Source: Clostridiales bacterium DTU073 (lineage in GTDB: Bacteria > Bacillota > Peptococcia > DRI-13 > DTU073). Taken from it: 35,743 bases of DNA. A program made the translations under genes and the position numbers. The stretch lies in NCBI GenBank assembly GCA_001512665.1, contig LFSF01000042.1:1-35743 (forward strand), written 5' to 3'. How positions within the stretch are numbered: the first letter of the stretch is position 1; each line of letters starts with the position of its first letter. Below, in pieces: positions 1 through 8,353 of the stretch. The notes beneath the pieces were generated by a model. That model was not told the origin of the DNA. It did not search any database and saw nothing but the letters and a program-made list of their open reading frames with translations.

Positions 1-1293
1 TATTTACTAATGAGTATATTTTTAACCCTAATCTTTACTCTTTTTGCCGGCTATCAAGGCTGTAAAGGGATCCTTCAGCTGGAACCGGCTGAAGCAATGC
101 GTCCCCCGGCTCCACCAATCGGGAAAAATATCTTTCTTGAAAAAATCTCTTTTTTTTGGCAAACTCTTACCGTACAAGGCAAAATGTCTTTACGTAGTAT
201 GTTCCGGCATCCGGGGCGCACTTTGTTTATGTTTTTGGGAATTATGTTTACTTTTGCCCTGGTCAGTTCTCCCTGGATACTTTGGGATATCGTAGAAAAA
301 ATGATGTTTGACCAATATGAAAAAATAGAAAGCTATGACGCCAAAGTCAACCTTACCGTACCACTAAACCAACAGCAATTAGAACAAGAGTTTAACCGCT
401 TACCAGGTGTAAAAAAAGCTGAAAGTCGGGCTGAAATCCCCGTAACTTTGAAAAATAATTGGTATAAAAAAAATTTAGTCTTGATGGGAGTGCCGTCAAA
501 TAGTGCCTTGTATCATATACGAAATAAACAAGGGCAAAAAATTGAGCCAGCTGAAAATGGAATACTCATCTCCGAGCGACTGGCTTCACTCTTGAATGCT
601 GAGCCGGGGACACCATTAAAGTTGGAAAGTGCTATGGCTAAAGAGCCAACTAAAGACAAAACCGTTGTGGTACAAGGGATCATACCTCAATATATCGGAC
701 TTAATGCCTATATGGAATTAAACTCACTCCAAAAGCTTTTAGAACAAGGAAAGATAAGCACCACCATAATGCTGCGTTTAGATGAACAAGGGCTTTCAGC
801 ACTCAAAGAAAAATACAGAAACTCTACCCTGATTGCCGGGATTGAAGATAAAAAAGCACTCCTTCGACAAACTAAAGAATTGATGGCCTCCTTTTCGGGA
901 ACCATTTATATCTTCTTAATCCTAGGAGTAATTATCGGTTTTGCGATTATCTATAATATCTCAATTACAACTGTTTCTGAACGCAATCGCGAACTGGCTT
1001 CGATGATGGTCCTCGGCATGACCCCTCGAGAAGTACTTTCGGTAATTACTTTTGAGCAATGGTTTATCAGTATTTTCGCCATGCTGGCAGGCATCCCGCT
1101 AACGAAAATATTCTTAATAAGTATGAATCAATTAATTAATAGTGACTTTTATTCCATGCCTACTAATCTTAACAGTACAGGTATACTGGCAGGGTTTTTT
1201 GTCACCATAGCCTGTATTCGTATTGCACAGCTAGCATCAGCTCGCAGAATTAAACGCCTTTCCATTGTTGGAGCTTTAAAAGCCAACGAGTAA
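1..1293 (+). CDS. ABC transporter permease, FtsX/MacB type (C-terminal part, cut by window edge)
   Basis: Membrane subunit of an ABC exporter. The reading frame is open from base 1, so the ATG at 10 is probably internal. The first visible residues form a hydrophobic segment that would end an N-terminal FtsX domain, followed by the linker 'LEPAEAMRPP', which normally lies in the middle of permeases of roughly 750-800 residues. A second membrane segment follows an RHPGRT motif near residues 64-88. An extracytoplasmic domain of about 200 residues comes next, and then three more membrane helices near 297-320, 347-369 and 390-408, the standard C-terminal FtsX layout. The adaptor gene begins 45 bp downstream, and an ATPase gene is expected upstream outside the window. 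The substrate cannot be told: lipid, peptide and antibiotic exporters share this architecture. Confidence 0.85.
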   Translation, partial: YLLMSIFLTLIFTLFAGYQGCKGILQLEPAEAMRPPAPPIGKNIFLEKISFFWQTLTVQGKMSLRSMFRHPGRTLFMFLGIMFTFALVSSPWILWDIVEKMMFDQYEKIESYDAKVNLTVPLNQQQLEQEFNRLPGVKKAESRAEIPVTLKNNWYKKNLVLMGVPSNSALYHIRNKQGQKIEPAENGILISERLASLLNAEPGTPLKLESAMAKEPTKDKTVVVQGIIPQYIGLNAYMELNSLQKLLEQGKISTTIMLRLDEQGLSALKEKYRNSTLIAGIEDKKALLRQTKELMASFSGTIYIFLILGVIIGFAIIYNISITTVSERNRELASMMVLGMTPREVLSVITFEQWFISIFAMLAGIPLTKIFLISMNQLINSDFYSMPTNLNSTGILAGFFVTIACIRIAQLASARRIKRLSIVGALKANE

Positions 1294-1338
1294 ACTTAAA
1301 ATATTTTATTAATCTTAAAATGAAAGTGAGGATTTAGC

Positions 1339-2436
1339 ATGAAGAGAAAATGGAAAATAATTCTTGGCAGCCTATTCCTTGTAACTATAATTCTTTTCTT
1401 TGCCCTCAGCAGCAATCAAGAATTAACAACAAAACTCTTAGAAGTTCAACCTGGTTCTATCGCCAAAACCTTTACTGAAGAAGGATTAGTCAAATCCGCT
1501 GAGGAGTTTCCTCTTTATACAACCTATGGAGGCACAATCGAAAAGCTGCAAATTCAAGAAGGAGAAAAGGTACAACAAGGCGACTTGCTCCTTACTTTTT
1601 CTAACGCTGAACTCCACTTTCAACTACAACAACTTCAGGGTGAACTAAAAAGTATCCAATCACAACAAGAACTAGAACTTGCCAAATTAGAACTGGACAA
1701 ACTCAAACAATTAGCGAAAATAGGCGCCATTAGTCAAAAAGAATATGAAGACGCTCTTAATACCGCTAAATCCAATTATTACCCCGGTCAAATCCAAGCA
1801 CTACAAGCCCAAATAGATGCCATCCAGCATAAACTGAGCCAAAGCTCCGTTTTTGCACCTACTACTGGGGTAGTCTCCCAGTTCTCCTTGAAAGAGGGCA
1901 TGATCATTCCTCCCGGTTCACAACTCTTGACCATTTATCAAAGTGACGAATATTTGGTAGAGGTCTATATCCTGACTGAGGATGCCGCCAGAATTCAACC
2001 CGGAATGGAAGTTGAGTTAATCCAGGATAATAAAGACAAAAAGATAAGCTTCAAAGGTGTTGTAGAAAAAATAGCCCCTACAGCAGAAGAAAAAATGTCT
2101 GCCTTAGGACTAATGGAACAACGGATTAAATTAGAGATTAAACCGGAACTTCCTAAAAACTTAATTGTAAAACCCGGCTATGCACTGGATGTGATATTTA
2201 CAATCGATAAGCAAGAAAATAAACTGATCGTCCCTAAAACAGTTCTTTTCCCTTATCAAGACGGGGAAGCTCTCTGGGTAGTACGCAACAACACAGCACA
2301 CATTCAACCTGTAGAAACCGGTTTTGAAAACGAACAGGATATTGTCATTGAAAAAGGCTTAAAAGCCGGCGATCAGGTAATATTAGACCCACAACTGGAA
2401 GGATTAAAAGAAGGAGCAAAGATCAAGAACTTATAA
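1339..2436 (+). CDS. HlyD/MacA-like membrane fusion (adaptor) protein
   Basis: Adaptor subunit partnering the upstream FtsX permease. The 365-residue product has a single N-terminal membrane anchor at about residues 7-24. A half-lipoyl motif follows ('GGTIEKLQIQEGEKVQQGD'), then a Gln/Leu/Lys-rich coiled-coil hairpin at about 95-165, the second half-lipoyl segment ('FAPTTGVVSQFSLKEG'), and beta-barrel and membrane-proximal domains. This is the usual MacA/RND-adaptor order. No lipobox is visible, so it is anchored by the helix. The start is supported by GTGAGG about 9 bp upstream. It is last in its transcription unit and is followed by a strong hairpin at 2477-2517. In a Gram-positive cell such adaptors sit on the outer face of the membrane. 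The exported substrate is unknown. Confidence 0.85.
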   Translation: MKRKWKIILGSLFLVTIILFFALSSNQELTTKLLEVQPGSIAKTFTEEGLVKSAEEFPLYTTYGGTIEKLQIQEGEKVQQGDLLLTFSNAELHFQLQQLQGELKSIQSQQELELAKLELDKLKQLAKIGAISQKEYEDALNTAKSNYYPGQIQALQAQIDAIQHKLSQSSVFAPTTGVVSQFSLKEGMIIPPGSQLLTIYQSDEYLVEVYILTEDAARIQPGMEVELIQDNKDKKISFKGVVEKIAPTAEEKMSALGLMEQRIKLEIKPELPKNLIVKPGYALDVIFTIDKQENKLIVPKTVLFPYQDGEALWVVRNNTAHIQPVETGFENEQDIVIEKGLKAGDQVILDPQLEGLKEGAKIKNL

Positions 2437-2476
2437 GGTTTAAATTAAATATAAAGATACCCCGGATTTTTTAAAG

Positions 2477-2517
2477 AAAAGCGACAAGGAGGAATTACTC
2501 TCTTGTCGCTTTTTTTT
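2477..2517. terminator. Bidirectional intrinsic terminator between the adaptor gene and ilvD
   Basis: The inverted repeat AAAAGCGACAAG / CTTGTCGCTTTT (2477-2488 and 2502-2513) is followed by a T run on the plus strand. Reading the minus strand, the stem is followed by TTTTCTTT. It lies between two convergent genes and can serve both. Confidence 0.85.
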
Positions 2518-2530
2518 GCATATTTTTTTC

Positions 2531-4201
2531 TTATTCTGCTTTTACCACAGCACCGGTACTTGCCGAAGTCACCAAAGCGGAATAACGAGCGAGATAAGAC
2601 TTTCCGGTAACCTTAGGCTCAGGTTTCTGCCATTTTGCAAAGCGCTGTGCGATTTCTTCCTCACTTAGTTTTACATTAAGCTGTCGATTGGGCATATCAA
2701 TCTGAATAATATCCCCTTCCTCTACAATGGCAATCGGTCCTTTTTCCGCAGCTTCCGGGGAAATATGCCCAATAGCAGCACCCCTAGTTCCTCCGGAAAA
2801 ACGTCCATCAGTAATTAAAGCTACATCTTTGTCCAGACCCATACCGCCCAAAGCAGCCGTTGGACTGAGCATTTCTCTCATCCCGGGACCGCCCTTAGGT
2901 CCTTCATAACGAATGACAATAACATCACCTTTATTGATTTTTCCGCCCATTATAGCCTCAAAGGCCTCTTCCTCTGATTCAAACACACGAGCCGGTCCTT
3001 CATGCTTGAGCATTTCCGGTACAACAGCCGATTGTTTCACCACTGCGCCATCAGGAGCAAGATTACCACGCAATACGGCTATACCGCCTTCCTGCATATA
3101 CGGATTATCCAAGGGACGAATAACCTGAGCATCTAAAACCTTAGCACTCTCAATATTTTCAGCCAAGGTCTTACCCGTAACAGTTATCCCTCCACCATCA
3201 ATCAAATCCGCATCATATAGTTGCTTTAATACCGCCGAAATACCGCCGACCTCATGCAGAGTTATTAAAAAATCCTTACCGGCAGGACTTAACTTGACGA
3301 TATTGGGAACCTTGCCGCTAATCTCATCAAATGTTTCCAAAGATAATTCCAGATCAGCCTGATAAGCTATCGCCAAAAGATGCAAAACCGTATTCGTAGA
3401 ACCACCAATGGCCATATCTAAGGCAATAGCATTCTTAAACGCCTGTAAAGTCAGAATATCGCGCGGACGAATATTTCTTCTGACCATTTCCATAACCTGC
3501 TGTCCTGCCTTTTTAGCCAAGGCCAGGCGTTGCCCATAAGGTGCGGGAATCGTTCCGTTACCGGGCAAACCAATACCTAAAGCTTCTACCAGACAATTCA
3601 TCGTGTTAGCGGTAAAAAGTCCGGCACAACTCCCACAAGACGGGCAGGCTTTCTCTTCCATTTCCGTTAGATCTGCTTCGCTGATTTTCCCTTGCGCACA
3701 AGCACCTACTGCTTCAAATGCTCCACTGATCAGATCTATATTTTCACCGTGATAACTTCCGGGAAGCATCGGTCCACCACCAACATAAACCGTGGGGACA
3801 TTCAAACGTGCCGCCGCCATCAACATCCCAGGAACAATCTTATCACAATTCCCAATTAAAACCATGGCATCAAATTTATGCCCCATCATCATAGCTTCAA
3901 TAGAATCCGCAATCAATTCTCTGCTCGCCAAAGGATATTTCATGCCACTATGATTCATAGCAATCCCGTCACAAATCCCAATTACAGGGAATTCTACCGG
4001 AGTGCCTCCAGCAGCTGCTATGCCCATTTTTACCGACTGAGCCAACTTATCCAAATGAAAATGACCGGGAATAATCTCATTATGCGCGCTAACTACCGCT
4101 ACCAATGGCTTCTCTAAATCTTCTCGCGTATAACCCATTGCATAAAAAAGTGAACGGTGTGGAGCACGGGCCACACCTTTGGTAACCTCATGACTATTCA
4201 T
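2531..4201 (-). CDS. ilvD: Dihydroxy-acid dehydratase
   Basis: Dehydrates 2,3-dihydroxy-3-methylbutanoate or -pentanoate to the 2-oxo acid, the step before transamination in valine and isoleucine synthesis; cytoplasmic Fe-S enzyme. The 556-residue length is normal. Visible motifs are CDGIAM (Mg2+-ligand Asp78), [10 protein letters not shown] (cluster Cys119, Lys121), CPSCGSCAG (Cys186/189/192), [11 protein letters not shown] and the C-terminal [11 protein letters not shown] and TDGRFSGG blocks. The position that is Cys in the oxygen-stable [2Fe-2S] subgroup (P-C-N) is Gly46 here (P-G-H), as in E. coli IlvD, which points to an oxygen-labile [4Fe-4S] enzyme. The start has an AGGGGGT ribosome site. 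It lies 12 bp downstream of ilvE in the same direction, so the two are probably co-transcribed. Confidence 0.97.
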   Translation of the reverse strand: MNSHEVTKGVARAPHRSLFYAMGYTREDLEKPLVAVVSAHNEIIPGHFHLDKLAQSVKMGIAAAGGTPVEFPVIGICDGIAMNHSGMKYPLASRELIADSIEAMMMGHKFDAMVLIGNCDKIVPGMLMAAARLNVPTVYVGGGPMLPGSYHGENIDLISGAFEAVGACAQGKISEADLTEMEEKACPSCGSCAGLFTANTMNCLVEALGIGLPGNGTIPAPYGQRLALAKKAGQQVMEMVRRNIRPRDILTLQAFKNAIALDMAIGGSTNTVLHLLAIAYQADLELSLETFDEISGKVPNIVKLSPAGKDFLITLHEVGGISAVLKQLYDADLIDGGGITVTGKTLAENIESAKVLDAQVIRPLDNPYMQEGGIAVLRGNLAPDGAVVKQSAVVPEMLKHEGPARVFESEEEAFEAIMGGKINKGDVIVIRYEGPKGGPGMREMLSPTAALGGMGLDKDVALITDGRFSGGTRGAAIGHISPEAAEKGPIAIVEEGDIIQIDMPNRQLNVKLSEEEIAQRFAKWQKPEPKVTGKSYLARYSALVTSASTGAVVKAE

Positions 4202-4213
4202 AAATCTTACCCC

Positions 4214-5251
4214 CTACTTTAATTCATATGACCAGCCTAATTTATCTTCTACCCTGCCATATTGAATGTCAATTAGTTTATCATAAAATATCTTAGTAAT
4301 ATTCCCCACCTGATTATTATTAATATAATAATTGGTATCTTGATAATGAAGCATTCCTACCGGAGAAATTACCGCTGCCGTACCGGAACCAAACATTTCT
4401 GTGAGTTTTCCCGTCTTGATTCCCTCAAGAACTTCATCTATAGAAATACGTCTTTCTTCCACCTCTAATTCCATTTCCTTAGCCAATCTAATTACAGAAT
4501 CTCTGGTAATCCCGGGAAGAATAGAACCGGTGAGCATAGGAGTAACAATTTTCTCCCCGAAAACAAAAAAGACATTCATCGCCCCAACTTCTTCTACATA
4601 TTTATGCTCTCGGGCGTCGAGCCATAGCACCTGGGAAAAACCTTTCTGCTCTGCTCTGAATCCACCCAACAAACTAGCCGCATAATTCCCGCCTGTTTTA
4701 ATATCACCGACACCACCAACAGCTGCCCGTACTAATTTGTCCTCCACATAAATACTAACCGGATTAAAACCGGCTTTAAAATAGGCGCCAACCGGTGATA
4801 AAATAATATAAAATAAATATTCTTTAGATGCATCTACTCCCAAAAAAGCTTCCGTCGCTATCAGCGTCGGGCGTATATACAATGAAGTACCGGGTGTATC
4901 AGGTATCCAATCCTGATCAAGTAAAATCAATTCTTGCAAAGCATTAAGAAAAATCTCTTCCGGTAGTTCCGGCATACACAGTTTTGCGGCAGAACGATTC
5001 AATCTTCTGGCATTCTGCTCCGGTCTAAAAAGAAGAATTCTTCCGTCCGCTGCTTTATAAGCTTTTAAACCTTCAAAAACTTCCTGTGCATAATGTAAAA
5101 CCGCAGTGGCCGGATCCATCATAAACGGACCATATTTTTGGATCTTACCATCATGCCAACCTTGACCCTCACTATACTTAATGCTAAACATATGTTCTGT
5201 AAACATTCTGCCAAAAACAAGTTTTTCGGCGTCCCCATATGGTGCTCTCAT
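4214..5251 (-). CDS. ilvE: Branched-chain amino acid aminotransferase
   Basis: PLP enzyme of fold type IV that transfers an amino group between glutamate and branched-chain 2-oxo acids; cytoplasmic. The 345 residues contain 'FTEHMFSIKY', 'YAQEVFEGLKAY', 'YIRPTLIATE', the PLP lysine in GDIKTGGNYA (Lys185), 'EEVGAMNVFFVF' and 'GSGTAAVISPVG', all typical of the longer BCAT class II enzymes. The N-terminus is slightly shorter than many relatives, but the ATG has GGAGGA seven bases upstream and no better start is visible. It is the first gene of an ilvE-ilvD unit. The 167-bp upstream gap holds a TATAAT box on the minus strand (5321-5326) with no convincing -35. I see no T-box or other leader here, unlike the metNIQ locus. 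Confidence 0.95.
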   Translation of the reverse strand: MRAPYGDAEKLVFGRMFTEHMFSIKYSEGQGWHDGKIQKYGPFMMDPATAVLHYAQEVFEGLKAYKAADGRILLFRPEQNARRLNRSAAKLCMPELPEEIFLNALQELILLDQDWIPDTPGTSLYIRPTLIATEAFLGVDASKEYLFYIILSPVGAYFKAGFNPVSIYVEDKLVRAAVGGVGDIKTGGNYAASLLGGFRAEQKGFSQVLWLDAREHKYVEEVGAMNVFFVFGEKIVTPMLTGSILPGITRDSVIRLAKEMELEVEERRISIDEVLEGIKTGKLTEMFGSGTAAVISPVGMLHYQDTNYYINNNQVGNITKIFYDKLIDIQYGRVEDKLGWSYELK

Positions 5252-5418
5252 TGATTATTCCTCCAATTTTCAGCGCTCTTCAAGCCTTTTAGCCGTGGAT
5301 AACTAATTTTTGCCCTCTGTATTATAATAATAATGCAAATCCTACTGTGTATTCTAATAGATATACAACAGAATGTACAGTCTTTCTTTAAAAAATATTA
5401 TATTTAATTTATAAGAAA

Positions 5419-7515
5419 CTAAAAAAGAGAACTAAAAAGAAAAACGGACTGAGATACCAAAAAACAAAGTAGCAGCCCCATCAGAGTAGGTACTAAAAAA
5501 GAAATTACAGTCCATTTGCAACTCTGTGTTTCCTTATAAATAGTAAACAAAGTCGTGCCACAAGGGAAGTGGTTTAAAACAAGAAGCATCATGCACACAG
5601 CCGTTAACCAAGTCCAACCATTTTGGATAAACAAATCTCTCAAGGCTTCCAGGCTATCGAATTCCTGTATTGAACCGGTAGCCAGATAACTCATAATCAA
5701 GATGGGAATCACAATTTCATTTGCTGGTAAACCCAAGATAAAAGCTAGCAAAATATGACCATCTAAGCCAAACAAACGAGCAAAAGGATCGAAAAAACCG
5801 GCACAATAATTTAAAATACTAACCTCATTTACGGTAAAATTAGCTAAAAGCCAAATCAAGGCACCGGCCGGAGCTGCTACCATTACTGCCCTTGCCAGCA
5901 CAAATAAGGTGCGATCGAAAATTGAACTGATAATCACCCTTCCCACCTGTGGTTTCCGATAAGGAGGCAGCTCCAAAGTAAAGGAAGAAGGCAAACCACG
6001 CAAAATTGTTTTTGATAATATTCGGGAAACAAACAGCGTAATAACTACACTTAGGACAATCACCATTAAGATAATTACCGCCGCCCCTAAAGACTGCCAG
6101 GGTGCAGCTATACTTGACACTAAAAAAATCATTGCTAACGCGATCAATGTTGGAAAACGCCCATTACAAGGTACAAAATTATTAGTGATGATCGCGATCA
6201 ACCGTTCCCTAGGCGATTCGATAATGCGGCAAGCAATAATCCCAGCCGCATTACAACCAAACCCCATACACATAGTTAAAGCCTGTTTTCCATGAGCACA
6301 AGCTTTTTTAAAAAAATTATCCAGATTAAAGGCAATCCGTGGTAAATACCCTAAATCCTCTAATAAGGTAAAGAGTGGGAAAAAAATAGCCATCGGCGGA
6401 AGCATCACAGAAACCACCCAAGTCATAGTCCTATACACACCTGTAACAATTATTCCATTCACCCAATCAGGCAATCCACTTGCTAAAAATAAGGCTGTTA
6501 AATATCCTTCTAACCAAAAAAACCCCCTTGCTAATAATTCTGACGGATAATTAGCACCTTTAATGGTAATCCAAAAAACCACTCCTAATAACGCTAACAT
6601 AACCGGAATTCCAAATTTCTTGGACATTAAGATACTGTCCAATTTGCGATCAAATTGGTGATAATCCTCACTTTCTACTTCCAAAACTTCTTGCCCGATC
6701 TGCTCTGCTGTATTAAACAAACCGGTAACAATACTGTCTTTAACCTCTTCCTCGGTCATTTTTTGCTGATTAAAAAAATTCTGTACTTCTAAACGTGCTT
6801 TTTTTAAAGCAGAGTTTTCTAATAAATTACCTGCAAAATTTGTGTTGAGTGCTAACTCAATTTTTTTATTATTTTCTAACAAACGCAAAGAGACCCAGCG
6901 AGAACTAATCTGTTTCTTAAACAGCTTCTCCACAACCGGCTGCAAAATATCCAAAGCTTTTTCAATTGGTTCTGCATATGTAATTTGTACAGGATTACAG
7001 CATAGGCTCTGCTCACTAATTTTATTTATGACCTCCTTCAATTCAGTCAACCCTTGCCCATCCCTAGCCGTTGTCCCTACTACCGGTACTCCTAGTATGC
7101 GGGAGAGCTTGTTTAAATCTACCTTTATCCTTTTCCGTTTCGCTTCATCCAATAAATTAACACAAACTACTACCTTTTTGGTAATTTCTAATATTTGCAA
7201 AACTAGATTCAAATTTCTTTCTAAACATGTAGCATCAACAACGACAACAGTAACCACAGGATTACCAAAACATAGAAAATCCCTCGCTACTTCTTCTTCC
7301 GGCGAATTAGCGAGAAGAGAATATGTTCCGGGCAAATCTACCAAAAGAAAGCTTTTCTCATTATGTTTAAAATATCCTCGCGCATTCATCACCGTTTTCC
7401 CCGGCCAATTTCCCGTGTGCTGTTTCAAACCGGTAAGGCGATTAAAAATAGTACTTTTACCTGTATTGGGATTACCGGCTAAAGCGATTACAAAATCGTA
7501 ATTATCTCCTCCCAT
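5419..7515 (-). CDS. feoB: Ferrous iron transport protein B
   Basis: Membrane Fe2+ uptake protein with an N-terminal GTPase. Seen: G1 GNPNTGKS (14-21), the G2/switch segment GNWPGKTV (to Thr41), G3 DLPG (60-63) and G4 NLLD (120-123), then a helical domain, then the polytopic gate region with 'GCNAAGIIACRII', 'FVPCNGRFP' and a C-terminal 'KETQSCKWT'. The length of 698 residues is normal. The Asn in GNPN matches the K+-activated FeoB group. Gate cysteines are present, and no FeoC gene lies nearby. It is 27 bp downstream of feoA on the same strand and surely co-transcribed with it. The start has a GAGGGGG site. No hairpin terminator is evident beyond its stop codon. Confidence 0.97.
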   Translation of the reverse strand: MGGDNYDFVIALAGNPNTGKSTIFNRLTGLKQHTGNWPGKTVMNARGYFKHNEKSFLLVDLPGTYSLLANSPEEEVARDFLCFGNPVVTVVVVDATCLERNLNLVLQILEITKKVVVCVNLLDEAKRKRIKVDLNKLSRILGVPVVGTTARDGQGLTELKEVINKISEQSLCCNPVQITYAEPIEKALDILQPVVEKLFKKQISSRWVSLRLLENNKKIELALNTNFAGNLLENSALKKARLEVQNFFNQQKMTEEEVKDSIVTGLFNTAEQIGQEVLEVESEDYHQFDRKLDSILMSKKFGIPVMLALLGVVFWITIKGANYPSELLARGFFWLEGYLTALFLASGLPDWVNGIIVTGVYRTMTWVVSVMLPPMAIFFPLFTLLEDLGYLPRIAFNLDNFFKKACAHGKQALTMCMGFGCNAAGIIACRIIESPRERLIAIITNNFVPCNGRFPTLIALAMIFLVSSIAAPWQSLGAAVIILMVIVLSVVITLFVSRILSKTILRGLPSSFTLELPPYRKPQVGRVIISSIFDRTLFVLARAVMVAAPAGALIWLLANFTVNEVSILNYCAGFFDPFARLFGLDGHILLAFILGLPANEIVIPILIMSYLATGSIQEFDSLEALRDLFIQNGWTWLTAVCMMLLVLNHFPCGTTLFTIYKETQSCKWTVISFLVPTLMGLLLCFLVSQSVFLFSSLF

Positions 7516-7542
7516 GGAAGGGCCCCCTCATCTCCTTTATGC

Positions 7543-7788
7543 TTAGAATATTTCTACCATAATATTTGCTGCTTCTTCCGAACGCAAGGCAATAACTGCC
7601 CCTCTGATTTGATAGGCAGTTGGATCTCCAGAAGGGCTCTGACACAAAGCTTTGACAACAGTATCACTGATTAAACCTAAATCAAGCATCCTTCTACGAG
7701 TATCATCCTTCGCCCGTAACTCTTTTACCCGACCGGTACAACCTATCGGCAGCCTATGAAGAGGAATACATTTCTCCTGCATTTGCAT
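7543..7788 (-). CDS. feoA: Ferrous iron transport protein A
   Basis: Small cytoplasmic SH3-like protein that works with FeoB. The 81 residues carry the family signatures 'IPLHRLPIGCTGRVKEL', 'RRRMLDLGL', 'TVVKALCQSPSGDP' and a C-terminal 'IALRSEEAANIMVE'. Two in-frame starts exist, at 7788 and 7782. The purine-rich GGAAAGGAAGG sits immediately next to the first ATG, so the second (79 residues) is equally or more likely. It is the first gene of feoAB. A long, gene-free leader with palindromic sites lies upstream, suggesting metal-dependent control. Confidence 0.95.
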   Translation of the reverse strand: MQMQEKCIPLHRLPIGCTGRVKELRAKDDTRRRMLDLGLISDTVVKALCQSPSGDPTAYQIRGAVIALRSEEAANIMVEIF

Positions 7789-7992
7789 CCTTCCTTTCCA
7801 CTTTTAGCAGAATGAAACTCTCTTTCTCTAGGCTAATATATGAACAAAATATTTTCTTTGTGCTCTTATCTTTTTTTAAAATTAAATTGAAGCTCAAACT
7901 TCTTTTAATGACGAACACATACATTATTATTCCGGCTGCACTGGAATGGTAATCCCGCAGCACTCTTTCCATTTCAGGCAGACAAAATATCG

Positions 7993-8021
7993 CACAGATT
8001 TTAACCAAGTCTCATATTATA
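7993..8021 (+). promoter_or_regulatory. Sigma-K-like promoter for the 42-residue protein gene
   Basis: CACA at 7993-7996, a 16-bp gap, then CATATTATA at 8013-8021. This fits the mother-cell sigma-K pattern (mACm, 16 bp, CATAnnnTA). The downstream paralogous gene has the same arrangement with the same spacing, which strengthens the call. The -10 overlaps the opposing candidate feoAB -10. Confidence 0.5.
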
Positions 8022-8059
8022 CCATAGATGAGTATCTCAATTAGTATGAGTGCCTCATA
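8011..8059. promoter_or_regulatory. Palindromic operator cluster with candidate feoAB promoter
   Basis: Two dyads lie 18 bp apart centre to centre: TGAGTATCTCA (8029-8039) and TATGAGTGCCTCATA (8045-8059). A further CTCAT half-site is at 8011-8015. On the minus strand TTGAGA (8035-8040) and TAATAT (8013-8018), 16 bp apart, form a plausible feoAB promoter whose -35 is covered by the dyads. A repressor binding here would block feoAB. The sequence does not match the classical Fur or DtxR consensus closely enough to name the regulator. Confidence 0.55.
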
Positions 8060-8097
8060 ACTTAAATTAAGCATGTAAAGAAAAGGAGGATCTATTT

Positions 8098-8226
8098 ATG
8101 GTTGATGTATCTAGCAGCTGTGGCTTCAATAATTTTTGTTGCCCTCGTAGCAATTTTTCCACCTTATTTTTAGTAATTCTGCTCCTTTTACTGTTTCCCG
8201 GATTTTTTAATAACAACTTCTTTTAA
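8098..8226 (+). CDS. 42-residue Cys-containing hydrophobic protein, paralogue of the next gene
   Basis: I do not recognise a named family. The product starts with a short polar part with Cys8, Cys14 and Cys15, followed by a membrane-length hydrophobic segment (residues about 21-37) and an Asn-rich end. GGAGGA lies 7 bp before the ATG, so translation is well supported despite its size. The tail 'NFSTLFLVIL' plus 'LLLFPGFFNNN' is almost identical to the C-terminus of the 117-residue protein encoded at 8354, so the two arose by duplication. The upstream sigma-K-like promoter suggests expression in the mother cell late in sporulation, with the product as a small coat- or membrane-associated protein. 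That role is inference. Confidence 0.8.
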   Translation: MVDVSSSCGFNNFCCPRSNFSTLFLVILLLLLFPGFFNNNFF

Positions 8227-8237
8227 AGCCAATTTTC

Positions 8238-8268
8238 CAAGGACCTCTTTAGAGGTCCTTGCTTCTTT
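8238..8268 (+). terminator. Hairpin after the 42-residue protein gene
   Basis: CAAGGACCTCT / AGAGGTCCTTG (8238-8248, 8251-8261) can form a near-perfect stem. The following tract is CTTCTTTC, a poor T run, so termination may be partial. Confidence 0.6.
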
Positions 8269-8279
8269 CATCACATTGT

Positions 8280-8308
8280 CACCACTAAGGGACAAGATTC
8301 ATATAATA
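8280..8308 (+). promoter_or_regulatory. Sigma-K-like promoter for the Cys-Pro-rich protein gene
   Basis: CACC at 8280-8283, 16 bp, then CATATAATA at 8300-8308. This matches the promoter at 7993-8021 in element sequence and spacing. A sigma-A reading (TTGTCA 8276-8281, TATAAT 8302-8307) would need a 20-bp spacer, which is unfavourable. Confidence 0.5.
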
Positions 8309-8353
8309 ATGCAGGTTCGTTAATTATTAAGCAAAATAAAGGAGGAAAAATAA

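Larger units (their letters stand above)
7789..8097. other. Divergent intergenic region between feoAB and the small hydrophobic gene
   Basis: This 309-bp stretch has no supported gene. The feoA-proximal two thirds would be a leader of about 200 nt if transcription starts near 8006. It contains interleaved complementary segments: AATGG (7945-7949) with CCATT (7969-7973), and GGCTGC (7934-7939) with GCAG (7957-7960), plus a competing ATTCC/GGAAT hairpin (7929-7933, 7943-7947). The distal third holds the operator-like dyads and both divergent promoters. A TTG-initiated 84-codon frame crosses the leader but has no ribosome site and no recognisable motif. Confidence 0.5.

Noticed and set aside
1-1293. 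Truncated pseudogene permease
   Set aside because: The frame is open to the first base of the window, so the missing N-terminal half is most simply outside the window.
6842-7501. 219-residue plus-strand frame inside feoB
   Set aside because: Antisense shadow of the conserved FeoB GTPase domain; composition and lack of motifs argue against coding.
7754-8008. 84-codon TTG-initiated frame on the minus strand upstream of feoA
   Set aside because: No ribosome site, no recognisable motif, and it overlaps the feoA start and the leader; the region reads better as untranslated control sequence.
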